A stretch of DNA of 42,147 bases from Gammaproteobacteria bacterium (GTDB taxonomy: Bacteria > Pseudomonadota > Gammaproteobacteria > Pseudomonadales > Pseudohongiellaceae): assembly GCA_029242705.1 (NCBI GenBank), contig JAQWTK010000096.1, positions 1 through 42,147 on the forward strand, in the 5' to 3' direction. Shown piece after piece: positions 14,996 through 24,080 of this stretch. Position 1 is the stretch's first letter. Each line of letters begins with the position of its first letter. A program made the position numbers and the translations under genes. The notes under the pieces were generated by a model. It searched no databases. It saw only the letters and a list, made by a program, of their open reading frames with translations, and was not told where the DNA came from.

Positions 14996-15508
14996 ATGAC
15001 TATGAAAATAGCGTTAATTTGTGCAATGTCAGATAACAGAGTTATTGGAAAGGGCAATAGTCTTCCTTGGCATTTACCAGAAGATCTCAAATATTTTAAG
15101 AGAACGACTATGGGTAATAGTATTATTATGGGAAGAAAAACTTGGGAATCTATTGGGAGGGTTTTGCCGGGAAGAAAAAACATAGTTATAACTAGGAATC
15201 CTAGACTGCAAGTAGAAGGTATAGAAATGGCTAATTCCTTGTTAGAAGCAATAAAGTTAGCTGGTAAAGCCGCCATAATAGATGGGTCGAAGGAAGCCTT
15301 TGTGATCGGTGGAGCAGAAATCTATAAAGAAGCACTGCCTATAGCACAACGATTTTACTTAACACGTGTGCATGCAGAAGTTGAGGGCGATACTTTCTTG
15401 TCAGAATTTGATGAGTCGGATTGGCGAGAAACGTCCCGCAAAGAATATGAGAAATCCGATTCGAATCCATTCAATTATAGTATTTGTATTTTAGACAGAA
15501 GAATTTAA
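14996..15508 (+). CDS. folA: Dihydrofolate reductase
   Basis: Reduces dihydrofolate to tetrahydrofolate with NADPH. The 170-residue protein shows MSDNRVIGKGNSLPWHLPEDLKYFK with the catalytic acid in the LPEDL helix. IIMGRKTWESIGR and LPGRKNIVITRN (NADPH binding) follow, then FVIGGAEIYKEAL near the C-terminal third. All are standard for FolA. A second Met at codon 3 could be the true start. It closes the lgt-thyA-folA run and converges on argE with a short gap. Confidence 0.95.
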   Translation: MTMKIALICAMSDNRVIGKGNSLPWHLPEDLKYFKRTTMGNSIIMGRKTWESIGRVLPGRKNIVITRNPRLQVEGIEMANSLLEAIKLAGKAAIIDGSKEAFVIGGAEIYKEALPIAQRFYLTRVHAEVEGDTFLSEFDESDWRETSRKEYEKSDSNPFNYSICILDRRI

Positions 15509-15561
15509 CCACGCTATATCAAAGACTTCCCTATTTCTTTAATTTATTCTGAGTAATTAAT

Positions 15562-16716
15562 TTAGCTAAGGCAGTAGCGCGAAATAAATTTCCTAAGAAT
15601 TCCAATGGATGGGTTAATCATATCCATTGACATATATTCGTCAGGTTGATGTGCTTGATCTATATTTCCCGGGCCTAAGATAATCGTATCCATACCTAGC
15701 TTTTGTAAAAAAGGTCCTTCTGTTCCGAATGCGACACTAACTCCATCATGGCCAGTCAATCTCTCGGCTGTTCTTAAGAGCACGCTGTTCTCTTCAGCAA
15801 AAAATGCTGGAATCCCGCTAAAAATTTGCACCATCTCATATTCAATCCCAAGAGGTTCAGCGACCTTTCTTATATTCTCTCGAATTTCTTCACGCACTGT
15901 ATCGATATTCATGCCGGGCGTTAATCGGACATCAAATTTCAGTTCACAATGACCGCAAATTCGATTTGGATTATCGCCTCCATGGATGCTGCCTAAATTC
16001 AAAGTAGGGTAAGGAATCGAAAAAAGCTCTGACCTATATTTATTTCTAAGATCTTTTCTATAGTTCATTAACTCGGAAATAATTTGATGCATTGCATCCA
16101 GTGCATTGATGCCAAGTGTCGAATCTGACGAGTGGCCACTTTTCCCTATTAGCCGAATGCAATCCATCATCATTCCTTTATGAGCTTTGACAGGTCTCAT
16201 TCCAGTGGGTTCTCCAATTATCGCGGCCCTCGCTTTCGGGCGACCAAGTTCCGCAATTGTCTTCGCTCCTTCCATTGATGTTTCTTCATCTGCGGTAGCG
16301 AGGATAATGAGAGGCTCCTTAAATTGCTCGTCTAAAAATGGTTTTAATGCTTCCATTATGATTGGGAAAAACCCCTTCATATCGGTTATACCTAAGCCAT
16401 ATATACGATTATTATTTTCGGTAAGTTGAAATGGATCGAATGACCATAGTTCTTCATCAAAAGGAACGGTATCTGTGTGTCCTGCTAGTACTAAGCCGCC
16501 CGGTCCAGCTCCTAAAGTCGCTATCAAATTATATTTACTGCTATTCGCTGCACATGGCACTATTTCACAAGAAAAGCCTAGTGATTCGAATGAGTTCGCA
16601 AGAAAAGCAATAACTGTCTTATTGCTCATATCTAGTTCAATATTGGTTGAACTTACACTTGGCAATCCAACAATTTTACTTAGTTGCTCTAATAGATTCG
16701 GAGATGTATTTGGCAT
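15562..16716 (-). CDS. argE: Acetylornithine deacetylase
   Basis: M20 metallopeptidase-family enzyme that hydrolyses N-acetylornithine to ornithine in arginine synthesis. Metal and catalytic residues are visible: His80 and Asp82 in LAGHTDTVPF, Asp112 in GLGITDMKGF, and Glu144-Glu145 in ATADEETSMEG. A dimerisation lid (about 175-290) has KSGHSSDSTLGINALDAMH, and GPGNIDQAHQPDEY supplies the last metal His. The length of 384 fits ArgE rather than DapE. It is the last gene of the long minus-strand run and starts 16 nt after the phhB stop. Confidence 0.92.
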   Translation of the reverse strand: MPNTSPNLLEQLSKIVGLPSVSSTNIELDMSNKTVIAFLANSFESLGFSCEIVPCAANSSKYNLIATLGAGPGGLVLAGHTDTVPFDEELWSFDPFQLTENNNRIYGLGITDMKGFFPIIMEALKPFLDEQFKEPLIILATADEETSMEGAKTIAELGRPKARAAIIGEPTGMRPVKAHKGMMMDCIRLIGKSGHSSDSTLGINALDAMHQIISELMNYRKDLRNKYRSELFSIPYPTLNLGSIHGGDNPNRICGHCELKFDVRLTPGMNIDTVREEIRENIRKVAEPLGIEYEMVQIFSGIPAFFAEENSVLLRTAERLTGHDGVSVAFGTEGPFLQKLGMDTIILGPGNIDQAHQPDEYMSMDMINPSIGILRKFISRYCLS

Positions 16717-16732
16717 AGATGTCAGAGTTTAC

Positions 16733-17074
16733 TTAATTTTTATTTATCATGTCAGTTTTCGCTGCCATTATGAAGTCATTAAGGTGTAAACCATTGATAT
16801 TATGCGACCACCATAGAACTGTAACCTTCCCCCACTCAATAATTAGTTTCGGATGGTGATTTTCTGTTTCCGATAGAGTGACAATTTCTGAAACAAATAT
16901 AAACGCGTCTTGATATTCCAAAAATTTGAACTCTTTGATTAACACTTCTTTTCCCTCGTGAAGTTCATTTTTCCAGCTTGGAATATCTAATTTTAAGCGC
17001 GCTACTTCATTAGGACTAATCGCAGTTCTCTTTAGCGAATTATCTCTGCATGAGCGTTGATATAAGGCCGTCAC
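16733..17074 (-). CDS. phhB: Pterin-4a-carbinolamine dehydratase
   Basis: Dehydrates 4a-hydroxytetrahydropterin so that the cofactor of aromatic amino-acid hydroxylases can be recycled. The core motif ENHHPKL with the paired histidines, followed by VTVLWWSHNINGLHLNDF, is complete. The GTG start shares its G with the TAG stop of hemW (TAGTG). GAGGAG lies eight bases before that GTG, so translation is probably coupled. No phenylalanine hydroxylase (phhA) is nearby; in such settings the protein may serve another pterin role. Confidence 0.9.
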   Translation of the reverse strand: MTALYQRSCRDNSLKRTAISPNEVARLKLDIPSWKNELHEGKEVLIKEFKFLEYQDAFIFVSEIVTLSETENHHPKLIIEWGKVTVLWWSHNINGLHLNDFIMAAKTDMINKN

Positions 17075-18231
17075 TATAGAAACTCCTCGAGTACACTATC
17101 TAAGAAACGATAACCAGTTTTTGTTGTAGAATAGAATTCTTCCCCATTTACTAATGAAACCTGCATCAATTTATTATTTATTAGATTTTTCACTTCTGTT
17201 GATACATCTATAAAACTCAAACCAGTCCTTTTTTCAAACATAGATCTGCTGAACCCTGTCTTTAATCTAAGCGCATTCATCAAAAATTCCACAGGCCGCT
17301 CCTCTATAGGAATTTCAAATATCTCCGCAATTTTGCCTTCTGTTGATTCGAGATAATGATTAGGTTGTTTTCTCTTTCTTGTGCGTAGTATTTTTTTTTC
17401 ATTTACCAAGGTAAATTTTCCATGAGCACCAGCGCCGATCCCGATATAGTCCCCAAAATTCCAGTAGTTGCGATTATGAGAGGACATTTTTGAAGGAATA
17501 GCGAATGCTGATATTTCATAATGATAATATCCTTTTTTTTCTAGAAATATTTCACCCTGCCTTTGAATTTCCGCAAGGATATCTTCATTAGGAAGTAAGG
17601 GGGTATGTCGAAAAAATATTGTATTAGGTTCAATCGTTAACTGATACCAACTAATATGTGCAGGTTCTGACTCGATCGCAATTTGTAAGTCATTTAACGC
17701 TTCTTCTGGGGTTTGTTTGGGTAATCCATGCATTAGGTCTAAATTAAAATTTTTGAAATCGGCTTCTTGAGCAATTTTTATTGCTTGGATGGCTTGCTCG
17801 GCGCTGTGGGTACGACCAAGCTTTTTCAAACTATTATTATTAAAACTTTGGATGCCTAATGATAATCGATTTATGCCTGCCTCTCGATATGAGTTGAATC
17901 GTTTCACATCCATTGAGCTAGGATTTGCCTCTAGGGTAATCTCTATATTATCGGCAAAATTTAAATGCCTTTCCAATTTTTGTAAAAGAGTCTGATAAGA
18001 TTCTCCTTCAAATAAGCTTGGTGTTCCGCCTCCTATAAAAATCGATTGTAATTTAATCTCCGGATTGGGAAGTTTCGAATATTCTTGGAGAAAGTCCGAA
18101 TAAAGTGCATTTATGTAATCTTTTTCGGGGATGGGTAAATTAGACGCGTGTGAATTAAAATCGCAATAGGGACATTTACGAGTGCACCAAGGAATATGAA
18201 TATAGAGACTTAAAGGTGGTTGTTCCAGCAT
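17074..18231 (-). CDS. hemW: Heme chaperone HemW (radical SAM)
   Basis: Relative of oxygen-independent coproporphyrinogen oxidase that binds heme and delivers it to target proteins. The 385-residue protein opens YIHIPWCTRKCPYCDFNSH, with Cys16, Cys20 and Cys23 binding the 4Fe-4S cluster. This is the CxxxCxxC spacing of HemW without the extra Cys of HemN. FIGGGTPSLF (SAM contacts), GINRLSLGIQSFN and the C-terminal winged-helix HemN_C domain (about 300-380) complete it. Its start overlaps the end of rdgB by 22 nt, the usual gammaproteobacterial pairing. Confidence 0.94.
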   Translation of the reverse strand: MLEQPPLSLYIHIPWCTRKCPYCDFNSHASNLPIPEKDYINALYSDFLQEYSKLPNPEIKLQSIFIGGGTPSLFEGESYQTLLQKLERHLNFADNIEITLEANPSSMDVKRFNSYREAGINRLSLGIQSFNNNSLKKLGRTHSAEQAIQAIKIAQEADFKNFNLDLMHGLPKQTPEEALNDLQIAIESEPAHISWYQLTIEPNTIFFRHTPLLPNEDILAEIQRQGEIFLEKKGYYHYEISAFAIPSKMSSHNRNYWNFGDYIGIGAGAHGKFTLVNEKKILRTRKRKQPNHYLESTEGKIAEIFEIPIEERPVEFLMNALRLKTGFSRSMFEKRTGLSFIDVSTEVKNLINNKLMQVSLVNGEEFYSTTKTGYRFLDSVLEEFL

Positions 18232-18812
18232 TTTACGAGCTGACCTAAGGCTTGACTACGATGGCTAAGAGTATTTTTAACTTTTGGATCAAGTTCGGCT
18301 GAAGCGCAATCATGAGTAGGAACATAGAAGAGGGGATCGTATCCAAAGCCATTGATGCCGGTCTCTTTAAACAAGATGCGACCCTCCCATGATCCTTGGC
18401 AAATTAGTGGCATAGGATCTTTTTCATGTTTTAAAGAGACTATGACACACTGAAACCGGGCAGTTCGATCTGCTTCAGGAACTTGTTCTAGTTCTAGCAA
18501 TAATTTAGCATTATTTTCAGCATCTGCCCTGGGGCCTTTAGTTCCGGCATAGCGTGCAGAATAGATGCCAGGTTGGCCTTTTAAAGCATCCACTTCAATT
18601 CCGGAATCATCAGCAATACTGGGGAGCCCAGTTTTTTTGCAAGCATGCCTAGCTTTTATTAGAGCATTTTCTACAAAACTTAATCCTGTTTCCGCAATTT
18701 CCGTTACATTAAGTTCCGACTGAGGTATCAAAGTTATTTCTTTGATGTTTAAAATCGACTCTAACTCTGTGAGTTTACCTTTGTTGCCACTAGCGAGAAC
18801 GATACGATGCAT
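18210..18812 (-). CDS. rdgB: XTP/dITP diphosphatase (RdgB/HAM1)
   Basis: Hydrolyses non-canonical purine nucleoside triphosphates (dITP, XTP) and keeps them out of DNA. Family blocks are ASGNKGKLTELESIL at the start, ADDSGIEVDALKGQPGIYSARYAG (about 66-90, with catalytic Asp), FQCVIVSL, and the closing GFGYDPLFYVP and LSHRSQAL. The length of 200 is standard. It starts 3 nt after metW stops. Confidence 0.95.
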   Translation of the reverse strand: MHRIVLASGNKGKLTELESILNIKEITLIPQSELNVTEIAETGLSFVENALIKARHACKKTGLPSIADDSGIEVDALKGQPGIYSARYAGTKGPRADAENNAKLLLELEQVPEADRTARFQCVIVSLKHEKDPMPLICQGSWEGRILFKETGINGFGYDPLFYVPTHDCASAELDPKVKNTLSHRSQALGQLVKCWNNHL

Positions 18813-18815
18813 TGC

Positions 18816-19418
18816 TTAGGCTCTTTCATTTCGGGCTAAGTGATAAATAGCAGTCTCTCCGAAAAGATTTGGCCAAAATTTCATAGCCCAGCTACCTTGA
18901 TGTTTTGAATCTACTACAGTTCGAGCTAGCACTCTAATATTTTTCCGCAAGCATAGTGTGTCAAAATCATTCACTGTACAAAAATGAATATTTGGCGTTT
19001 CATACCACTGATGAGGCATAAACTCTGATATAGGCATACGCCCTTTAGTAGCAAGATGTGTGCGACTCTTCCAATTACCAAAATTAGGAAAAGTAACAAT
19101 GCCTTTTTTTCCTATTCGAAGCATTTCATCGATTAAGTGATCCGGCCTGTTCAAGGCTTGCAATGTTTGCGCGAGCAGCACTGTATCAAAACTATTATTT
19201 TGAAAGTTTGAAAGACTTTCATCGAGATTTTGTTCTATAACGCTTACTCCCTTTGCAATGCAACTTTGTATATCTTTTGGATTAATCTCAAGCCCTATCC
19301 CAGTTACATCTTTTGACGTTTTCAAGAAATCTAATAGGGCGCCATTACCACAGCCCAAATCAAGAACATGGCTCTCTGGTTCTATCCAATTTTGAATTAT
19401 CTCTAAGTCAGGCCGCAT
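18816..19418 (-). CDS. metW: Methionine biosynthesis protein MetW
   Basis: SAM-dependent methyltransferase-fold protein that partners MetX in homoserine acylation for methionine synthesis. The SAM motif [16 protein letters not shown] lies near residue 18. [16 protein letters not shown] and [17 protein letters not shown], both typical of MetW, follow. The length of 200 is usual. The gene overlaps the end of metX by 11 nt, so the two products are made together. Confidence 0.93.
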   Translation of the reverse strand: MRPDLEIIQNWIEPESHVLDLGCGNGALLDFLKTSKDVTGIGLEINPKDIQSCIAKGVSVIEQNLDESLSNFQNNSFDTVLLAQTLQALNRPDHLIDEMLRIGKKGIVTFPNFGNWKSRTHLATKGRMPISEFMPHQWYETPNIHFCTVNDFDTLCLRKNIRVLARTVVDSKHQGSWAMKFWPNLFGETAIYHLARNERA

Positions 19419-20604
19419 TTTTTATTACTTCAGTATGGATGCGATTTAAATATGACCTCAATGCCTCAATATATCTAGGAACTGGAAGTAAAAATGCGTC
19501 GTGCCCTTGGTCGGCCTCTATTTCTAGATAAGTAACTTCCTTATTCGCTTTAAGTAAATCGTTAACTATTTCCCGAGATCGCTCAGGAGGAAACCGCCAG
19601 TCAGTACTAAAAGATATAAGTAAAAATTTGCAATTACTTTCAGAAAAAGCTTGACTTAAATCACTATCATAATCGATAGATGGGTCGAAATAATCGAGCG
19701 CCTTTGTCATTAGCAAATAAGTATTTGCATCAAAATTTTCAGAAAATCGTTCGCCTTGGTAGTGCAAATAACTTTCAACCTGAAAGTCTGCATCGAAACC
19801 GAAGCTTAATTCTTCTGACCTTAAATCACGACCGAAGTTATCGCCTTTTTTTTCGAACTTGCTAACGGTTTTCCCGAATTTTGAACGCATTGCGCTATCT
19901 GAAAGGTAAGTGATGTGTCCAACCATTCGCGCAAGTGTTAACCCTTTCTTGGGAGAAGTATTTCTTTCTAAATAGTGTCCCCCAAAAAACTCAGGATCAC
20001 TACTAATGGATTGTCGCGCTACTTCATTAAATGCAATATTTTGAGCAGAAAGTTTGGGAGCTCCGGCGATACAAATGGCACTGTGTAGTCGCTTTGGAAA
20101 ACTGATTGACCATTGAAGTACCTGCATACCGCCAAGACTTCCGCCTACCACTGCCGCCCATTTAATGATTTTAAGTTTTTCCATAAGCATAACTTGGCTT
20201 GTAACCCAATCTTTAACCGTAACTATCGGGAAATTCGGTCCGTAATGGCTGCCAGTTTCGGGATTAATTGAGGTTGGGCCGGTGCTGCCGCCACACCCGC
20301 CTAGGTTATTTAGGCTAACGATATAAAATAGATTTGTGTCTATTGCTTTCCCGGGGCCAATGCACGCGTCCCACCAACCAGCTTTCTTATCCTCCAAGCT
20401 ATGATATCCGGCTGCATGGTGGTCTCCGCTTAAAGCATGACAAATTAGTATAGCATTTGATTTGGCTGCATTAAGTTCCCCATAAGTCTCCACAATTAAA
20501 TCGAAGCAAGGGAGTATCCTGCCACTTGTTAAGTTAAGCGGTTTATCAAAGTGAAAATTTTGCGGTTCTATAATTCCAGCTGAATTACTAGGAATAGAAT
20601 TCAT
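19408..20604 (-). CDS. metX: Homoserine O-acyltransferase (MetX type)
   Basis: Alpha/beta-hydrolase enzyme that acylates homoserine at the start of methionine synthesis. The nucleophile Ser156 is in [14 protein letters not shown]. The catalytic Asp is in [10 protein letters not shown] and the His in [11 protein letters not shown]. The acyl-donor loop reads [15 protein letters not shown]. In gammaproteobacteria with the metX-metW arrangement the donor is generally succinyl-CoA (MetXS), but I cannot decide acetyl or succinyl from sequence alone. The length is 398. The 56-nt gap upstream is too small for a SAM riboswitch, and none is seen. Confidence 0.92.
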   Translation of the reverse strand: MNSIPSNSAGIIEPQNFHFDKPLNLTSGRILPCFDLIVETYGELNAAKSNAILICHALSGDHHAAGYHSLEDKKAGWWDACIGPGKAIDTNLFYIVSLNNLGGCGGSTGPTSINPETGSHYGPNFPIVTVKDWVTSQVMLMEKLKIIKWAAVVGGSLGGMQVLQWSISFPKRLHSAICIAGAPKLSAQNIAFNEVARQSISSDPEFFGGHYLERNTSPKKGLTLARMVGHITYLSDSAMRSKFGKTVSKFEKKGDNFGRDLRSEELSFGFDADFQVESYLHYQGERFSENFDANTYLLMTKALDYFDPSIDYDSDLSQAFSESNCKFLLISFSTDWRFPPERSREIVNDLLKANKEVTYLEIEADQGHDAFLLPVPRYIEALRSYLNRIHTEVIKNAA

Positions 20605-20660
20605 AATCTTTTGTATCTATAATTTTTGAAGGGTTCATTTCCTTTATTTGCCAAAGCATA

Positions 20661-21260
20661 CTAAAGTCCAATAACAACTAATGCGATTTGTTCAGTTACG
20701 CCGAAAGAATTATAAATGATGTCTCTAATTAAACCGATAAGAAGGAATATAAAGATAGGAGAAAAATCTATAGTACCCATAGGTGGTATGATTTTTCTAA
20801 CAGGAGACATTATCGGCTCTGTGATTTGCCATATCAATTGTAAAATAGGATGTGGGCTCGTATTGCCTGAGAACATCATCACAAAAGACATTACAATCGA
20901 TGCAATTAGTGCGTAATAATAAAACGTGACGATGAAATTTAGCACACCCAAGAATCCCCAGGTTATGACAAAACTTATGGAAGGAATATTTCCGCCATAT
21001 AATATTATCAATCCTACTATCGCTATACATTCGACCAAAAATGCTAAAATCAGGCTAGAAAAATCGATTCCTTTGTAGCCCGGAATAAAACTGCGGAATA
21101 TTTGTACCATAGGATCAGTGACTTTGAATACCGACTGTGAAATCGGATTATAAAAATCCGCGCGTGCCACTTGCAAAAGAAATCGCAAAATGACAAAAAA
21201 AAGATAAAGGCCAGCAATAGTGCTAAATATCAAAGCTGCTGAGCTTCCAATTACTTCCAT
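20661..21260 (-). CDS. yggT: YggT family membrane protein
   Basis: A 199-residue inner-membrane protein made of two similar YGGT repeats. Each has a conserved DFxxP-type segment (FYNPISQSVFKVTDPMVQIFRSFIP, and HPILQLIWQITEPIMSPVRKIIPP) and a pair of membrane helices. YggT proteins are linked to osmotic stress and, in other phyla, to division or chloroplast nucleoid placement; the exact role is unknown. It begins 12 nt after proC, its usual neighbour. Confidence 0.9.
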   Translation of the reverse strand: MEVIGSSAALIFSTIAGLYLFFVILRFLLQVARADFYNPISQSVFKVTDPMVQIFRSFIPGYKGIDFSSLILAFLVECIAIVGLIILYGGNIPSISFVITWGFLGVLNFIVTFYYYALIASIVMSFVMMFSGNTSPHPILQLIWQITEPIMSPVRKIIPPMGTIDFSPIFIFLLIGLIRDIIYNSFGVTEQIALVVIGL

Positions 21261-21272
21261 AATGTATACTCG

Positions 21273-22103
21273 CTATTTATCTGAGTCTTGTGACAGTTCT
21301 ATGGATCGATTTCTAGCTGCTCTCAATGCCTCATGAACAAGCTTTTTTAAATCACCAGATTCAAATACACTTATTGCATGCTGAGTTGTGCCTCCTCGTG
21401 AAGTCACTCTTTCCCTCAATTCCGCAATGCTATGCTCACTATTTTTTGCAAGCTCAGCGGCACCAATTGCTGTATTAAAAATTAAAGATTCGGCTAATTC
21501 TTTGCTTAAACCAAATTCTTGCGCAGCTTCTTGCATTGCTTCCATAAAAAGGAAAAAATAAGCTGGCCCGCTTCCCGATAATGCCGTTATGGAATCAATA
21601 TCTGACTCGTTTTTAACCCATTCGCTAGTGCCGACTGCCTCCATAACTTCTTGAGCTAAATTTTTCTGATTATCAGTCACTTTGTTATTAGCAAATAGTC
21701 CACTTGTACCTTTGCCGATCAAAGCTGGAGTATTAGGCATGCAACGAACAATTGCGGTGTTACTGCCTAACCATTTTTCTAGCTGAATTACTGTGGTTCC
21801 AGCTGCTATAGATACAATAAGCTTGGAAGAGGCAGGAGGAAAATTAATATCTAGACAGACCGACTCTATTACTTGAGGCTTGACAGCCAAGACAATCAAA
21901 TCTGCCTGGTCCGCGATTTGTTGATTTGACCTGATTTCAATCCCGGTATTTTTATATAGAGATTCAATTTTTTCCGCATCGATATCGGCAGCGAGGATCT
22001 TGGAAGGAGTCTTCCCTCTAGCCAATAGCCCTTTAATTAGGCTAGTAGCCATATTGCCAGCACCAATGAAGCCGATAATAGTGTTCTTCAAATCAACTCC
22101 CAT
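21273..22103 (-). CDS. proC: Pyrroline-5-carboxylate reductase
   Basis: Last step of proline synthesis, reducing pyrroline-5-carboxylate with NAD(P)H. The nucleotide-binding start IGFIGAGNMATSLIKGLL lies at about 11-28. IVRCMPNTPALIGKG and the C-terminal signature ALSGSGPAYFFLFMEAMQEA and TSRGGTTQHAI are complete. The length of 276 is standard. It lies between yggS and yggT, the conserved order. Confidence 0.95.
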   Translation of the reverse strand: MGVDLKNTIIGFIGAGNMATSLIKGLLARGKTPSKILAADIDAEKIESLYKNTGIEIRSNQQIADQADLIVLAVKPQVIESVCLDINFPPASSKLIVSIAAGTTVIQLEKWLGSNTAIVRCMPNTPALIGKGTSGLFANNKVTDNQKNLAQEVMEAVGTSEWVKNESDIDSITALSGSGPAYFFLFMEAMQEAAQEFGLSKELAESLIFNTAIGAAELAKNSEHSIAELRERVTSRGGTTQHAISVFESGDLKKLVHEALRAARNRSIELSQDSDK

Positions 22104-22175
22104 GAGTTTGGCTTGTCACTTATCCCAATTAACTAACTATTCTATCCCATTCAATCCTAGGTAGATAATCTGAAT

Positions 22176-22859
22176 TTATGTTCTAGGCCCGAATAGCGCT
22201 GTTCCTAAACGAACCAAGGTTGAACCTTCAGCGATCGCGGCTTCAAAATCATTACTCATACCCATTGACAAGGTATCCATGTTTGGAATTTTTTCTTGTA
22301 GTTCTAAGAACTTAGTTTTCAGTTTTTTAAGATTAGTTCTTTGATTGTCGAAATTCGGCTCTGGAGCCGGAATTGACATAAGGCCTCGTAATTGCAAATT
22401 AGATAGATTATTCACAAACATGCAAAGCTCTTCCGTTTCTTCAAGAGGAACGCCAGATTTTGAATTTTCGTTAGATAGGTTAACCTGCACACAAATTTTC
22501 AATGGATTTGGATGATTTTCACGGTGCTCATTAAGCCTTAGCGCAATTTTTTTTCGATCAATGCTGTGTACCCATTCAAAATTTTCAGCAATTTTAAGAG
22601 TCTTATTTGATTGTACTGGGCCGATATAATGCCAAGAAAGATTTAGTTTATTTAGTGCGTTTATTTTCGCCATAGCTTCCTGTAAATAATTCTCTCCGAA
22701 ATTGTTAATCCCATTCGCAGCCGCTTCCTTGATGCTTTCAATCGAGTGTCTTTTGCTAACGGCTAACAGGTCAACACTATTAGATAGGCGGCCGTACTTA
22801 GCCTCATATTCTCGTACTTTCAACGTTGTGGCGATTATGTTGTTTGTTATACAAGCCAT
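22176..22859 (-). CDS. yggS: PLP homeostasis protein YggS (PLPBP)
   Basis: Single-domain TIM-barrel protein that binds pyridoxal phosphate without known catalysis and keeps vitamin B6 and amino-acid pools balanced. The PLP lysine is Lys36 in LLAVSKRHSIESI. FGENYLQEA, WHYIGPVQSNK and SMGMSNDFEAAIAEGSTLVRLG are all family signatures. The length is 227. It is followed by proC. In Pseudomonas a pilT gene diverges from yggS at this point, but here ruvX lies upstream. Confidence 0.93.
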   Translation of the reverse strand: MACITNNIIATTLKVREYEAKYGRLSNSVDLLAVSKRHSIESIKEAAANGINNFGENYLQEAMAKINALNKLNLSWHYIGPVQSNKTLKIAENFEWVHSIDRKKIALRLNEHRENHPNPLKICVQVNLSNENSKSGVPLEETEELCMFVNNLSNLQLRGLMSIPAPEPNFDNQRTNLKKLKTKFLELQEKIPNMDTLSMGMSNDFEAAIAEGSTLVRLGTALFGPRT

Positions 22860-22966
22860 ATTTAATAACTTTTAAAACGTAAAGATTTCTTATAGTGCTA
22901 CCAAACTGCTATTTTGGCTTTATCTTATCTACTGGACTAAGTTGGCAGCTAGTTTGCCAGTAAATT

Positions 22967-23437
22967 CTATTTTAGAATTTTAGAAGACCGTTCTCTGTAT
23001 CCCTTGAGCCAACTTTCAAGAATAATTTGAGCAGCTATATCATCTATCGCTACAGATTTTTTTGCACTAATATTTTGTTCGTTAGCTCTCGTAATTGCGG
23101 CTTTTGAGGACAAGTGTTCATCCATGCCAAAAGCAGGAATGCCAAAACGTCCATATAGTCTATTGGCAAATTTCTGCGCTCGGGGAAGCAATTCCCCATC
23201 AGTTCCATCTGGGTTGTATGGCATTCCAACAACAAAAAAATCTGGCTTCCATTCCTCAACGAGATCTCCGACTATATCCCAATCTGGGATTCCATCTTTA
23301 GCTTTTAATATTACAATTGATCTTGCAGTTATCGAAATACTTTGACCAAATGCTACGCCAATTCTATGCGTGCCGTAATCGAAGGATATTGCTGAGATTT
23401 GGCTAGAACAATTGCTTGGGAAGTTTTCGATTGCCAT
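22967..23437 (-). CDS. ruvX: Putative Holliday junction resolvase / pre-16S rRNA nuclease YqgF
   Basis: RNase H-fold nuclease. The opening strand ISFDYGTHRIGVAFG carries the first metal Asp. VVGMPYNPDGTDGE supplies the central strand, and GMDEHLSSKAA with VAIDDIAAQIILESWL gives the later acidic residues. YqgF has been assigned both to 16S rRNA 5'-end maturation and to junction resolution. The length of 156 is typical. It follows yqgE by 20 nt. Confidence 0.92.
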   Translation of the reverse strand: MAIENFPSNCSSQISAISFDYGTHRIGVAFGQSISITARSIVILKAKDGIPDWDIVGDLVEEWKPDFFVVGMPYNPDGTDGELLPRAQKFANRLYGRFGIPAFGMDEHLSSKAAITRANEQNISAKKSVAIDDIAAQIILESWLKGYRERSSKILK

Positions 23438-23457
23438 AGTTTAGTGCAACAAGATCT

Positions 23458-24036
23458 TTATGAATGTCCTATCTCAGGCGATATTTGAAGAAGATCAATG
23501 CCTAGAAGTGCGGTAGCGTCATTTATTTTAGAGGAATAGTTATTAGAAAAAATAAGTTCTGACTTCGCTGGGACGGTGAGCCATGCATTCGCATTTATTT
23601 CTTCTTCTAGCTGTCCAGCTCCCCATCCAGCGCATCCTAGTGCGATTAGATAATTCTTTGGTCCCGTTCCATTTGCGATATCTTCCAAGATAGTTTTAGA
23701 AGTGCAGACCGTTATCCCGGGCACTACAGCTATAGACGAATCCCAGTAATTGTCTGAGTCATGTATGATGAACCCTTTGTCTTTCTCTACAGGCCCCCCT
23801 TCTAGAAGTTGCTTGTGAGCGATTAGGCTTTTATCTATATCGCAAACTATATTCAATTCATCAAAAATATCTGTAACACTGGCACTTAATGGCTTATTTA
23901 TAACTATTCCTAAGGCGCCATCTTCACTATGCTTCCAAAGGTAGGTGACGCTATTTTCAAAATAAGATCCAGACAGCTGAGGCATTGCAATAAGAAATTG
24001 GTTTTCTAAGTAGTTGTTGAGATTGTTATCTGCCAT
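23458..24036 (-). CDS. yqgE: YqgE/AlgH family protein (UPF0301)
   Basis: A 192-residue protein with the family markers LENQFLIAMPQLSGSYFENSV at the start, DGALGIVINKPL, LLEGGPVEKDKGFIIH in the middle and ALGCAGWGAGQLEEEI near the end. AlgH was first named for alginate regulation in Pseudomonas, but its molecular function is still unknown. The gshB-yqgE-ruvX order is strongly conserved in gammaproteobacteria. Confidence 0.93.
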   Translation of the reverse strand: MADNNLNNYLENQFLIAMPQLSGSYFENSVTYLWKHSEDGALGIVINKPLSASVTDIFDELNIVCDIDKSLIAHKQLLEGGPVEKDKGFIIHDSDNYWDSSIAVVPGITVCTSKTILEDIANGTGPKNYLIALGCAGWGAGQLEEEINANAWLTVPAKSELIFSNNYSSKINDATALLGIDLLQISPEIGHS

Positions 24037-24080
24037 TTATAAATTGAAGTATGAGCTAGAAGTTGAATTTAGAATATTTT

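Noticed and set aside
20605-20660. SAM riboswitch ahead of metX
   Set aside because: The gap is 56 nt, too short, and no SAM-box stems are visible.
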